From positions 3,224,001 to 3,288,000 of the forward strand of contig JAPFFF010000006.1 of NCBI GenBank assembly GCA_039105265.1: DNA of 64,000 bases, given 5' to 3'. The notes under the pieces are model-generated. The model searched no databases and had not been told where the DNA came from. It saw only the letters and a list, made by a program, of their open reading frames with translations. This stretch comes from Tritrichomonas musculus. Its lineage: Eukaryota > Parabasalia > Tritrichomonadida > Tritrichomonadidae. Numbering within the stretch: the first letter of the stretch is position 1; each line of letters begins with the position of its first letter. Both the position numbers and the translations under genes were made by a program. Positions 9,381 to 19,195 of this stretch are shown here, piece after piece.

Positions 9381-10700
9381 TTAATCACAATCAAGAATTG
9401 TACCAAACAATTCCAAGCGTGACAAAATAATATTATATCTAAAACCACTATTCCAAGAATCTTCTTGAATAAAACGGATATACTGGTAATACTCATTATT
9501 ATTATTATCTTCGCAAACAAAACGTTTCTGTAAATAATTACCATGCAAAGAACCATTGTCTGTTTGGTGGTCCAAAACATCCCAGCGAGTCCTATCGTTT
9601 GATCCGACAATTCTCCACGACTTCGGATATGAGTACTGCCCTCTAGAGCAAGATCGCAATGTGTAAGACTCGAGATTAATTTTTCTCTCTCCAAAATCGA
9701 TTTCAAACCAACCGTCGCTAGGCTCAGTAACGCCCGCACCTTGACTGTGGTACTCGGAATTGTCATTTTTAATGAGATTGGAAAGAACACCTGTTCTCAA
9801 AAAGTCGGTTAATTTTATCGTTCCGCTTTCGACGATTCCATCTCCGAACTTCTTCTTCAAGCAAGAGAAAATTCCAGAAAGTTCGTTTCCTTCAAATTGG
9901 CACTTGGTGACATTTTTTTTCTTTTTGATTGGCTGACTCAAAAGTTGCCTTTTGAATTTTTCAATGATTTTGGTAATGTCATTTTGAACGACTTCGTCTG
10001 AAAGATGTGAAGTGATGTATTCAATCATTTCGATATCATATTCTTCATGTTCAATGGAGAGCAAAAAGTGCATGATGATTCTATTGTCTTTTTCTTTTTT
10101 TGTCAAATTTTTAAAAATTTTTTTCATTTCGTCAAATTTTTTTTCATCTTTTGTCAGAAAAAATGAGTCAATGATTTCAATGACAATTTCATCGTCAAGG
10201 CTTGAAAATTCATATGATTCAGAAAATTCAGAAAAACGTGATGATATGTATTCAATTGACTTGTCATGAAATTCTGTACGTAAAAGTGACAATGCTTCGT
10301 TGAGGTTCGAAATTTGAAAATCTGTTTTTTGTCTTTCTTCTTCATTTTGGCCAAGTAAAAAGTGGATTTTATTGAAAAGATAAACTTTTTCTGTATCTAA
10401 TTCTATTTCTTCTGTGCTCGATCTCAAAAGTAAAAAAATCATTTCTTGGTATAGATTCAGATCTGTCGAAGAAGAATTTTTATCAGGAATAATGATTTCA
10501 TATTCATCTATGGTTGGATCAGTTTGATATAGTTGATTGATTTTGTTTGAAATAACTCGTGCTTTGTTGATGGTGGTCTCAATTGTAATTTGATCGTTTT
10601 CGTTTGATGATGACTTAACTAATAAATAAAACTTGTCGCTATGATCTTGTTTTATTAACCTTTGTAGATCTTTGATTGGTATTGTATACTTGGCTTTCAT
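9381..10700 (-). CDS. F5/8 type C (discoidin) domain protein
   Basis: Predicted 439 residues. The C-terminal ~165 residues form a discoidin-like beta-sandwich: DGWFEIDFGERKINLESYTLRS, then YPKSWRIVGSNDRTRWDVLD, then an ending SRLELFGTIL, the usual order of a coagulation factor 5/8 type C domain. The N-terminal ~260 residues are helical and acidic and resemble the BTB/BACK-like N-termini of the large trichomonad family of intracellular F5/8C proteins; the BTB assignment is tentative. There is no signal peptide, so the protein is probably cytosolic. The ligand is unknown; in this family the domain may bind carbohydrate or protein. The stop lies just inside an A/T dinucleotide tract at 9357-9376. 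Confidence 0.8.
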   Translation of the reverse strand: MKAKYTIPIKDLQRLIKQDHSDKFYLLVKSSSNENDQITIETTINKARVISNKINQLYQTDPTIDEYEIIIPDKNSSSTDLNLYQEMIFLLLRSSTEEIELDTEKVYLFNKIHFLLGQNEEERQKTDFQISNLNEALSLLRTEFHDKSIEYISSRFSEFSESYEFSSLDDEIVIEIIDSFFLTKDEKKFDEMKKIFKNLTKKEKDNRIIMHFLLSIEHEEYDIEMIEYITSHLSDEVVQNDITKIIEKFKRQLLSQPIKKKKNVTKCQFEGNELSGIFSCLKKKFGDGIVESGTIKLTDFLRTGVLSNLIKNDNSEYHSQGAGVTEPSDGWFEIDFGERKINLESYTLRSCSRGQYSYPKSWRIVGSNDRTRWDVLDHQTDNGSLHGNYLQKRFVCEDNNNNEYYQYIRFIQEDSWNSGFRYNIILSRLELFGTILDCD

Positions 10701-10911
10701 TTTAAGATTTTAAATTTTCAATATACTTTGAAAAAGTACACAAAATTTTTTTAAAAAATTTATCAGCTTTATTTATCCATTTTTATTGTTATTTCACATC
10801 TATATTAAGCTTTTTGATAGGCAAAAAAAGCAAACTGCTAAATAAAAAAGTATGTATGAGTATATTTACTAATCCTATTTAAAAAAATGAATAAGCAATC
10901 ATTATTTTTGA

Positions 10912-11976
10912 TTAAAATGCAATGCAGAGTGGATGTAAAACGTTAATCTTTAATTCGTTTGGAATTAAAGTGCAATTTGCTTTATCATATTTGAAGAATG
11001 TAACATCATCGGTTTCTTCGTTTGTAGAAGCAAGTAAATCACTATTGGGGAAGAAATCAAAGTCTCTTGGTGATTTTCCAGTGATTTTAACAATGTTTTT
11101 AACGGTCATGCCTCCTTTTCCATCAAGAGCATAACAAGCAATTGAATCGAATCCTCTATTTGAAACAAAAAGAGCATCCTGATTTTTTGAAAATCGTATT
11201 TCAGCGACTTTTGTTGGTACATCAGGGCAATTTTCTGGAAGAGTTGAAATTGTTTGAACTAAATCAAATTTAAGTTCATTTGGTGCATGAGTAACATGAA
11301 ATGATGTTACTGAGTTTCCAAGTTCATTTGCCACGTATGCATATTCTTGCTTATTATCAAATATGATATGTCTTGGGCCAAATCCAGGTGAAAGTTTGAC
11401 TATTGTGCATTTATTTTCATCAATTCCGCTTTTTGGATCGATTGGGTAAACTTTTACAGCATCAATACCAAGATCAACAGCGCAAATGTATTTTCCATCT
11501 GGGGTTATATATGAGCAATGAACATGAGGTCCTTCTTGGCGATCTGTTCTTGGACCATTTCCGGTATTTCTTATTATTTTTGAAACTGGTTCTAAAGAGC
11601 CATCACTTTTGATTGGCAATTCAGATAACGAAGCATCACCATCCTCGCCATAGTTTGCGCAATATATAAATGTACCTTCATGGTTAACATTAAGGTGGCA
11701 TGGGCAATTTGCTCCAGATTTTTGGCTGTTAATTATTTTCAAAAATGGCTTACCTTTATCGTCTTTGGTTATCTGATATGCATGAACGCTTCCAATTCCA
11801 TCTCCTTGTGTTGAGGCGTATAAAACTGTGTGTTTTGCATTAAATGTCAACCAAATGCAATTTGGAAGCTCGTAAAAATGTGTTTCATGAATTTTTAAGT
11901 CAGATGTCAATTCATACTGGCGTATTCCACCTTTGTTATCTGTAGAAAGAGAAGCTATGTAGAACACTTGGCTCAT
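10912..11976 (-). CDS. Lactonase-family beta-propeller (6-phosphogluconolactonase type)
   Basis: Predicted 354 residues, the usual length for the seven-bladed lactonase family (bacterial YbhE/Pgl and 3-carboxy-cis,cis-muconate cyclase relatives). Repeated blade motifs are visible, for example FIYCANYGEDGDASLSEL, GPRHIIFDNKQEYAYVANEL and DALFVSNRGFDSIACY. The conserved GPR-HI and N-G-P-R-T-D-R-Q-E-G-P-H segments lie where the family active-site cleft is built. A role in the oxidative pentose phosphate pathway is plausible, but substrate cannot be read from sequence. There is no signal peptide, so it should be cytosolic. The ATG at 11976 follows an A-rich leader. Confidence 0.82.
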   Translation of the reverse strand: MSQVFYIASLSTDNKGGIRQYELTSDLKIHETHFYELPNCIWLTFNAKHTVLYASTQGDGIGSVHAYQITKDDKGKPFLKIINSQKSGANCPCHLNVNHEGTFIYCANYGEDGDASLSELPIKSDGSLEPVSKIIRNTGNGPRTDRQEGPHVHCSYITPDGKYICAVDLGIDAVKVYPIDPKSGIDENKCTIVKLSPGFGPRHIIFDNKQEYAYVANELGNSVTSFHVTHAPNELKFDLVQTISTLPENCPDVPTKVAEIRFSKNQDALFVSNRGFDSIACYALDGKGGMTVKNIVKITGKSPRDFDFFPNSDLLASTNEETDDVTFFKYDKANCTLIPNELKINVLHPLCIAF

Positions 11977-12798
11977 TCTTATTAAAAAAATGAAGAAAAA
12001 ATGAATGTAACTTTTTATTTTTAGCTTTCTAAGAAAATTTGAATTAGTAAAGAACTATTCTCAAAATTTTTTATCGTTTTAAATATTTTTTTTCTTCTAA
12101 TCTTTCAGTATTTTATTATAATATACTATATATAATGTGCAAGTAGCATTTTAAAGTTACTTCTTAGTTTATTTATATATTTTTTTATTATTAAATCACC
12201 GTTTTTAATTAGAAAAACAAAAATTAGGTTTGAGATTCAAATAATAAAAAATTATTGTATTTGAATTTTTCTGAGTCATAGAACATTTATGTATTCAAAA
12301 AAATAATTGTTTTTTGATTACTTGTCCTTAAAAGCAATTATTTTAGCGGTAGATTTAAATACTTACTTTTCCTAAAACTAGCATTCAAATTTATTCTTCA
12401 GCAAATGTTTTTTGTAAGCAATGTCATGAGAATATGCAAATTATTTCTTTTCTTTTTTCATTATTTTTTTTTAATAAATATTATACCAAAATATCTTAAA
12501 TTATCAAGATTATGTGATAATTTAACATTACCTTCCATCAAATATTCATTAAAACCAGAAAAAAATTAGTGTTGACACGTTTTATTTTTTTATCATCAAT
12601 TTTAGATATTGATATAATAAAGATAAACATGAAAATATTTTTTATTGATAATAATATTTTAACTGATAATGTGATAAATCAACAGTATGGTTGTAATGTC
12701 AATGTAAAACAGCAATTGAATCAACGTTTAAAAAATAAAATAAAACAAACACAAAAGCATATCTAATTTAATTAAAACAAACGCGTTCTAAAAAAAAG
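11977..12798. other. AT-rich intergenic DNA
   Basis: No recognisable gene, RNA or inverted-repeat element is seen in this ~0.8 kb. A 65-codon frame at 12569-12766 is Ile/Asn/Lys-rich and looks like chance. The region should contain the promoter of the lactonase-type gene and the 3' end of the small basic gene. Confidence 0.45.
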
Positions 12799-13074
12799 TT
12801 ATTTGCGTGCAGTTTTGCGAGGTGAATTAGCCATATTATCACATTGGAGAATTGAATTAAGAAGATTAGTTTGTCTTTTTTCGATTGTTTCATTAATCCG
12901 TTGTTGACTTTCAGCTAGCATTTCTTGGATTGCTGCTTGAATATCAATTTGAGGGTCTTCAGGAGCAGCAGACTGAGGATTAGAATCTTTACCTGAGTTT
13001 TTTTTAGAAGTAGATGATTGACTTTTGGAGAGAGAATGGTCTGATTGGCCTTTAGATGATTTTTTCGGAGGCAT
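12799..13074 (-). CDS. Small basic protein, unknown
   Basis: Predicted 91 residues from the ATG at 13074 (MPPKKSSKGQSDHSLSKSQS). An earlier in-frame ATG at 13197 would add ~40 Phe/Ile/Lys-rich residues in poly-A/T leader DNA and seems unlikely. The N-terminal half is Ser/Lys-rich and disordered, residues ~48-80 look helical (IQAAIQEMLAESQQRINETI), and the C-terminus is basic (SPRKTARK). It could be a nuclear or DNA-associated protein, but I recognise no family. It is divergent from the MBOAT gene ~290 bp away and may share a promoter region with it. Confidence 0.55.
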   Translation of the reverse strand: MPPKKSSKGQSDHSLSKSQSSTSKKNSGKDSNPQSAAPEDPQIDIQAAIQEMLAESQQRINETIEKRQTNLLNSILQCDNMANSPRKTARK

Positions 13075-13366
13075 TCTATTAGTATTTTTAAAAAAAACGA
13101 AGATATATATTCTTTTCAAAAAAGTTGAAATGCCGTGTAAATTATTTGTCAAAAAGTTGATAGTAAATTTCTGTCGTTTTAAATTCAAAATATTCAAAAT
13201 TTTTTGAATTATAAAAAAGAAATATTTTTAAATTTTTTGAAAAAATTAACCTCACACGAACATTTTTTGAATGCACCTTTTCTTTTTTACAACTTTTTGA
13301 TTTTATCTAAACAAATATATATACAATTATATATGAAAAAAGAATCACATAATATTGTTGATTTAA

Positions 13367-14686
13367 ATGGGGCTTGCAGCTTTATTCAAAAATGGACTCT
13401 TTGCGCTGACTATCCTTTGCGAATATCCACTTTCGATTATTACAAGAAAATTTCTCAAACCGCAAAATAGATATTATTTTCATATATTTTTTGGCCTAAT
13501 CATTTGTCTATTTTTATACAGATTATATTTCTTCCCTGTTCTTTTGGGCTGTCTTCTTTCATATTTATTATTATTCCTACCAGGATCGTTATGCTTAACT
13601 TCAATAATAGTGCCTTTTATAATGTTAATTGGCATTCATTCATATAAATATTTTCATGCTGGAGAATGGTCAAGTGATGTTAGTGGTCTTATTATGTTTT
13701 CATTTCTACGAATTGCCAAGCTTGCTTTTAATGTATTTGATGGTAGGAAACCTCCAGAAAAATTGAAAAGAAAACAATGGAAAGAAGAAGCATTACAAAA
13801 TCCTCCAAAGATGATTCATTATTTAGCTTATTTATTCACTTTTATTGGTCTTTATTCCGGCTCATTCCTGCCATTCAAAGATTTTGTTGCAACAAATGAT
13901 ATGACTTCATCATCTGAAGTTATTTCACAAGATATTTCATCATCAATTCCATACTTTATCAGTTCGTTTTTTATATGTGGAGTTTATGGAGCTGGTGTTC
14001 AAATTCTTCCAGCGAAATTAATATTATCAGAATCATTCAAATCGAAAAATTATTTTTCGCGCTTTATTATATCTCTTGTTTTAAGTGCCGTTCATACTTC
14101 TAGATATATTTTTGTTTGGATTTGTGCAGAAGCAAGTTGGAGAGCTCTTGGAGCAGCATCAATTAACGAAAATTTTGTTTCTTCAATAACTCCATCGGTT
14201 TACTATACATCTCGAAAACTATCAGTTTTAGCTCTTGAATGGAATCGTGCAATTCATTTTTGCTTGAAAGAATGTTTGCATGTTAGACTTATTGTATTAG
14301 GAGCTCCTCAATTCTTAGCTAAAGTTGCAACTTTTTTAATGTCCGCTATATGGCACGGATTTTATACTGGATATTATCTCTTGGCTGCTTTAGAAACTAT
14401 TTTTGGAGTGGTTGATGAATTACGATTTAAATGGTTTACACCAATGATAGAAAATTTGTTTGGAGCGAAATTTGCTGCTTTGGTAGACATGGTATGGGTT
14501 CAATCTTTTAATTATTTCATGGGAGCTCCTTGGGATTTATACTGGGCTCAATATTATTGGGAATTTTATGCGACAATGAAATTTATTCCATTTGTTTGTT
14601 TGATTATAATGACAGCGGTTGGTTTTGTTTATAATAGCTTGTTTGGAAAGAAAAAATCAAATTTTACTGATAAGAAAAAAGAATAA
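13367..14686 (+). CDS. MBOAT lysophospholipid acyltransferase
   Basis: Predicted 439 residues with about ten hydrophobic membrane segments. The membrane-bound O-acyltransferase signature is clear: ALEWNRAIHFCLKECLHVRL (the conserved W-N ... L-K ... R segment) is followed by SAIWHGFYTGYYL, whose His near residue 328 is the family catalytic residue. Such enzymes (yeast ALE1, human LPCAT3/MBOAT types) re-acylate lysophospholipids in the ER membrane. This fits trichomonads, which take up and remodel host lipids. The ATG at 13367 is chosen because the upstream frame has no other Met in the protein frame and the hydrophobic N-terminus starts there. The C-terminus ends in a Lys-rich KKK tail, possibly an ER-retention signal. 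Confidence 0.88.
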   Translation: MGLAALFKNGLFALTILCEYPLSIITRKFLKPQNRYYFHIFFGLIICLFLYRLYFFPVLLGCLLSYLLLFLPGSLCLTSIIVPFIMLIGIHSYKYFHAGEWSSDVSGLIMFSFLRIAKLAFNVFDGRKPPEKLKRKQWKEEALQNPPKMIHYLAYLFTFIGLYSGSFLPFKDFVATNDMTSSSEVISQDISSSIPYFISSFFICGVYGAGVQILPAKLILSESFKSKNYFSRFIISLVLSAVHTSRYIFVWICAEASWRALGAASINENFVSSITPSVYYTSRKLSVLALEWNRAIHFCLKECLHVRLIVLGAPQFLAKVATFLMSAIWHGFYTGYYLLAALETIFGVVDELRFKWFTPMIENLFGAKFAALVDMVWVQSFNYFMGAPWDLYWAQYYWEFYATMKFIPFVCLIIMTAVGFVYNSLFGKKKSNFTDKKKE

Positions 14687-14765
14687 TAGAAAATAGTGTT
14701 AATATATTATTGGTTCTATTTATAAGAGTAAAATATCTCATATTATTAATTTATAATCGATTAAT

Positions 14766-16435
14766 AGAGGTATTCATGTGAGGTGACTTAACGTCTTTGA
14801 TAATTTTTATAATTGCATTTTTTCAGCCAATTTAAAGTTTTGAAGACTCAGATTAAGAGAAACAAATTTCTTACCTGTGGAGATTGTATTAAGCATGATT
14901 TTTTGAAAAAATAATGTTAAAAATTTTTTTCCTAATATCTTGATATTTTTACTCAATTTAAAATATATGCCAGATATTTAAAATAATAAAGGTAATTTAT
15001 TAGTACTATAATTTATTGTGAGACTTAAAATTTTGTTCTTTGTTTTATATGTAAAAATAATGAAGATTTTAAAATTTGAAAATGAATTTTTTTGCAAAAA
15101 AGTAGAATATTTAAAAATTCGCTCGTTAAATTTTTATATATTTTATGTATATGTTTTGGCTTAATCTGAATTATTCAGTTGAGAATGGAATATATTGGCT
15201 ATGCGCTCATTTTTGAGAAATGTTGATTTTACTTTATATTATTAATTTTATTGGTGCAAAATGCCAAAATCAAAAAAATGAGAAAAACTTTTTTTAAATA
15301 TTTATGTTCTCTGGAATTAACTTTGATAACAATAATTTAATTACATTGAATAATAATAAAAAATAAAAAAAATCATAGTTCATTAATTATAAAATGCAAA
15401 ATATTAGTTATAAAATTATAATATTTTACGATAATTTAATTCAATTCATCTGAAAAGTTTCTATGTTTATTAATTAAATTGTAATAAAATATTGAGAGAA
15501 TAAATATTTTTTAAAAAAAAAAGAGATGTACCTGGACTAAGTTATTTCGGGTTACAAAAGAGTTTCATGAATTATATTTTTTATTTATTAATAATATAAT
15601 ATTTATTTAAAAATAAATGGATACATTTATAATAATTACTTTTTTATAAATATATAATCATATTTTAATAATTGAGAAAATAATCAATTTAATATTTGTA
15701 TTGATTATTTTATTACATTGAAAATATAATTTCCATATATTCAAAAAGTTACTAATATAAAAAAAATAATATCTCTGAAATTTTTTTTTTTGTGATTACT
15801 TATAGAAAATTTGAATACTTTTTCCATTTCGAAAGATGCTAAGCCAAGCTCTTTAAATAAACTTGATATTCACATAATATACATCTTTTTATAGAATATG
15901 GCTAAATCAAATTTCCAAATGGTAGGGCCAATTTTGCTGTAGCAATTTTCATTCAATTTTTCACTTTTTAAATTGATTATTCATAAAAAATTAAAAAAAA
16001 TTCAATGGTACTGGTACATCTAAAAAAAGATGATTATAAATTCAATTGATTATTTATTAATTTGTATAAAATGATCGTTCCTAAAATATTGAAAAATAAT
16101 TATATCTAATCTATATATTTCTTAATTATAAAAGTTAAAAATACAAATTAATTTTAAATATAAACTAATAATATATGTACTAACTAATTTAAATATTAAT
16201 AATCATATATAATGCATATTTATTAATAAATAATTATATTTTTATATTTCTATTGAAATTATAAAAATTCAGAAGTTAAGTTATTTATACTCACAAAAAT
16301 ATATTAAATTCATATCTTGAAAATGGAGGCTCAAAGAATTATACAAATCATTATATAATCAAATTATAAAATATCTAAAAATATAAAATGTTTTATATAA
16401 AATTTTATCGACGAATTCTCTACATGAATACCTCT
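14766..16435. mobile_element. hAT-like MITE (8-bp duplication CGATTAAT)
   Basis: The terminal inverted repeats are AGAGGTATTCATGT at 14766-14779 and ACATGAATACCTCT at 16422-16435. They are flanked by a perfect 8-bp duplication CGATTAAT at 14758-14765 and 16436-16443. The 8-bp duplication points to a hAT-type transposase, although the tip is not CAGGG. The 1.67-kb interior is A/T-rich and has no transposase frame. About 0.5 kb of that length is a second, nested element (15524-16021), so the original was ~1.16 kb. Confidence 0.82.
15524..16021. mobile_element. Nested hAT-like MITE (duplication AAAAAAAG)
   Basis: The ends AGATGTACC and GGTACATCT are inverted repeats, and 8-bp AAAAAAAG flanks lie at 15516-15523 and 16022-16029. 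The element sits wholly inside the 14766-16435 element and so is younger. It is 498 bp long and has no coding potential. The duplication is low in complexity, so the call rests on inverted tips plus duplication together. Confidence 0.65.
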
Positions 16436-16465
16436 CGATTAATCGTTTTTTTGGTAAATCTTTAT

Positions 16466-17261
16466 TTTTGAACTTTTTGGATTTTTTACTCTCAATTTTT
16501 TTGAATGCTTATTTGTCATAATATCTTTATAATTTTACAATTTAAGAAGTAAGTATTCGAGGTTTTTACACAAATAAACACCATTTTACATCATTACATG
16601 CATTATGTGTTCAATAAAGAAGAAGAAGAATAAACTTCTAATCGCAATTTCCAATTTTTATTAAAATCGTTGTCTAAAATTCCCTTATTTCCTGCTTTTA
16701 AGAGCACAATGCTGGTATTACCGATCCAATAAAATAAATTGAGAGCAAAAGATGAAAAAGAAACCAATATTTAGCTTCAAATTTTGAAGATATATATATG
16801 ATCACAATTCTCACAAAAAGAACACAAACACGTCAAATGTGCTTTTACGCTTGGCTAATAAACCTGATTATTGTATTTTATCACAAAATTGGTGCAAAAC
16901 GATATATTTTTTTTACTCATTAAACACAAATAATTGCTTTTCTTATTCAATGCATATACTCATAGTTTATACTAGATGAAATACTGCATATTTTGATGCA
17001 TCTCAATTTTCTCACCCAACGAAATGCTAATTATTATTTCATGATTTTTTTTCTCAACAGAAAAATCTTAATAAATTCTATCTATGTATATTAAAATATT
17101 TATAGTTTCTTCTTTTAGTATTTTATTTACTTATTTTCATGCTTTTTAGCTTTTTTTAAAAAAATCCAAATTGAGAGGAAAAAATCTAAAAAGTTCAACT
17201 ATTTGTGAACAAATATACAAAGAAAAAAATTGAGGGGAAAAAATCTAAAAAGTTCAAAAAA
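16466..17261. mobile_element. T-rich inverted-repeat element, MITE candidate
   Basis: A ~37-bp sequence at 16466-16504 (containing GAACTTTTTGGATTTTTTAC) reappears inverted at 17224-17261, and a second inverted copy sits at 17168-17198. The right end therefore carries two tandem copies of the terminal repeat. TA bases flank both outer ends, suggesting Tc1/mariner-type insertion, but that is weak in A/T-rich DNA. No protein frame is seen. Confidence 0.5.
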
Positions 17262-17270
17262 AAATATTTA

Positions 17271-18734
17271 TAGTTGGTGGACATAATTCTGTTTTGGAGA
17301 CATAATTATGTTTTCACATCATTTCTATATATTCAAATTGGACTTTTAAAAAAACAATTGTAGAACAATTAATATCATATTGGATACATTCTATTCCCCG
17401 ATTTTCATTCACTTTTATCAAACTAAATTTGATCATAAATATGATATCGAATTTTTAATTTCTGAATATTTTTTTATTATTTGAAAAAAATTATAATTTA
17501 CTTTTTATCTATAATTTAAATGTATCATTATTATTTATTGAAATAAAATAGATAATTAAAAAAAAATGGTTTCATTTTCATTTCACTACTCAAAAAACTC
17601 TTTTCATATCACATTTCATGTTTTTACCATAAAAAAAAGGTTGTTTTAATTTACTCTAACATAGTTATTATTTTAGAATATAATGTATATATTATATTTT
17701 AGAAAAAAATTTATTGAAATAATAATTATATAAAAAGAAAAAGTGTTTTCAAAATATGACAAAAATCATTCATACAAAATTACTAATTTTGAAAAATGAG
17801 TTTATTTTATTTCAAATTAGATGCAGTATTAATCATCTATATGATGCATATAATATATTAAATATAATAATATGGTTGAAAAAGAATCAATCTTGGAAAA
17901 ATTTCATTTTTCTTTTTTTCATTCAAAATCATTCATAAATCACTCATGCATAATTGATATGATTTCAGAATTACATTATTTGATAATACATACAATGAAA
18001 TATATTATTAATCCTCTAAAAATCATTGTTGCCCATCAAGATTTCAGGTTTTTCTAAGAAATATACAAATTTCACTTTTTTATTTTTTCTATTATAATAG
18101 CATTAAAAATAGCAATTAATCAATAAATATTAGGTAAGTATAGAAGAACTATTAAAATAATGAAAATATTTTCTCAATGTCTAAAATTGAAAGTCTTTTT
18201 CAGTTATTTCAGAAGTTACTCTTTTTCATTAAGGTAATAGATCTTGAGTAGAACCGCCAATTTTATTCTTTCAATATCATTATACTATATGCATTATATC
18301 AAATATTTAAATAAAAATTTAAAAGTTTTTATTTTTTATTGGAAAAAAACAAAAAAGTGATATGATTTTTAACTTTATTTTGTGCATCAAAATTTTCTTA
18401 TATGAAAGTTTTTAGATATCAATTATCTGACAAAATTATATCATTACTGATTATGAATTAATGATATTATTATTAAATCCCAAGTTTCAATTATTGAGAA
18501 TAAAATAAGCATTTTGACTTTTTTTTACATTAATGGCAAAATTTCATATAAATCACAAATATAATGGCTCATTTAATTAAATAATGATGTATATAAAATA
18601 CATTAATAAAGTATATAATATTATCAAATTATCTTTAAAAAGTATTGAGAAAAATGTGTTTTATTTTTGTGTACCATTCAAAAAGTTGAGCAAACATGAT
18701 TATGTCCCAAAAACATAATTATGTCCACCAACTA
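17271..18734. mobile_element. Tc1/mariner-like non-autonomous element
   Basis: The left end TAGTTGGTGGACATAATT and the right end AATTATGTCCACCAACTA form inverted repeats that continue, with mismatches, for ~45 bp through a repeated ACATAATTATGTT-type motif. TA lies on both sides (17269-17270 and 18735-18736). The 1.46-kb interior holds only short frames of ~60 codons, so it is non-autonomous or badly decayed. It directly abuts the 16466-17261 element, making this region a transposon cluster. Confidence 0.7.
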
Positions 18735-19195
18735 TACCGTTTTTTTTATATGAATTTTTTTTTTACACATTAGATATTTCAAATTGTTTTATATCGAATC
18801 ACTATCATGAGTAGATAATAAAAACCAAATGAGTATCATTTGCAAGAAGAGTAAATGATTTTTGCAATCGTAATTAGAATAACCTATTGAAAAAGCTAAA
18901 GATTTGAAAGGTTAGCAATAAATCGTATTCAAATTACACATAGCAATATAGAAAATTTAATTCTCTAATGATATTTAATAAAATATCCAAAAGGATAAAA
19001 ATAAGAGATATTTTGATATAACGTTTTTTCTTTCATTGGATCAATATGATTTTGATAAAGACGATAATAATTGATTCAAATTGGTCTATCGTTATAATGA
19101 AAATCAATAAGTCTTTCAATCTATACTAATTTCACTTCACCCAATGATCAATATAAAATCTTGAAAAAAAAAATAGAAATATATAAAAATTTGCA
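18735..19195. other. Upstream region of SLC13-like gene
   Basis: AT-rich DNA with no gene or repeat that I can delimit. It should contain the promoter of the downstream transporter gene; I could not identify a specific initiator element. Confidence 0.4.

Noticed and set aside
17756-18057. Two ~60-codon frames inside the TA-flanked element
   Set aside because: They are too short and lack transposase motifs.
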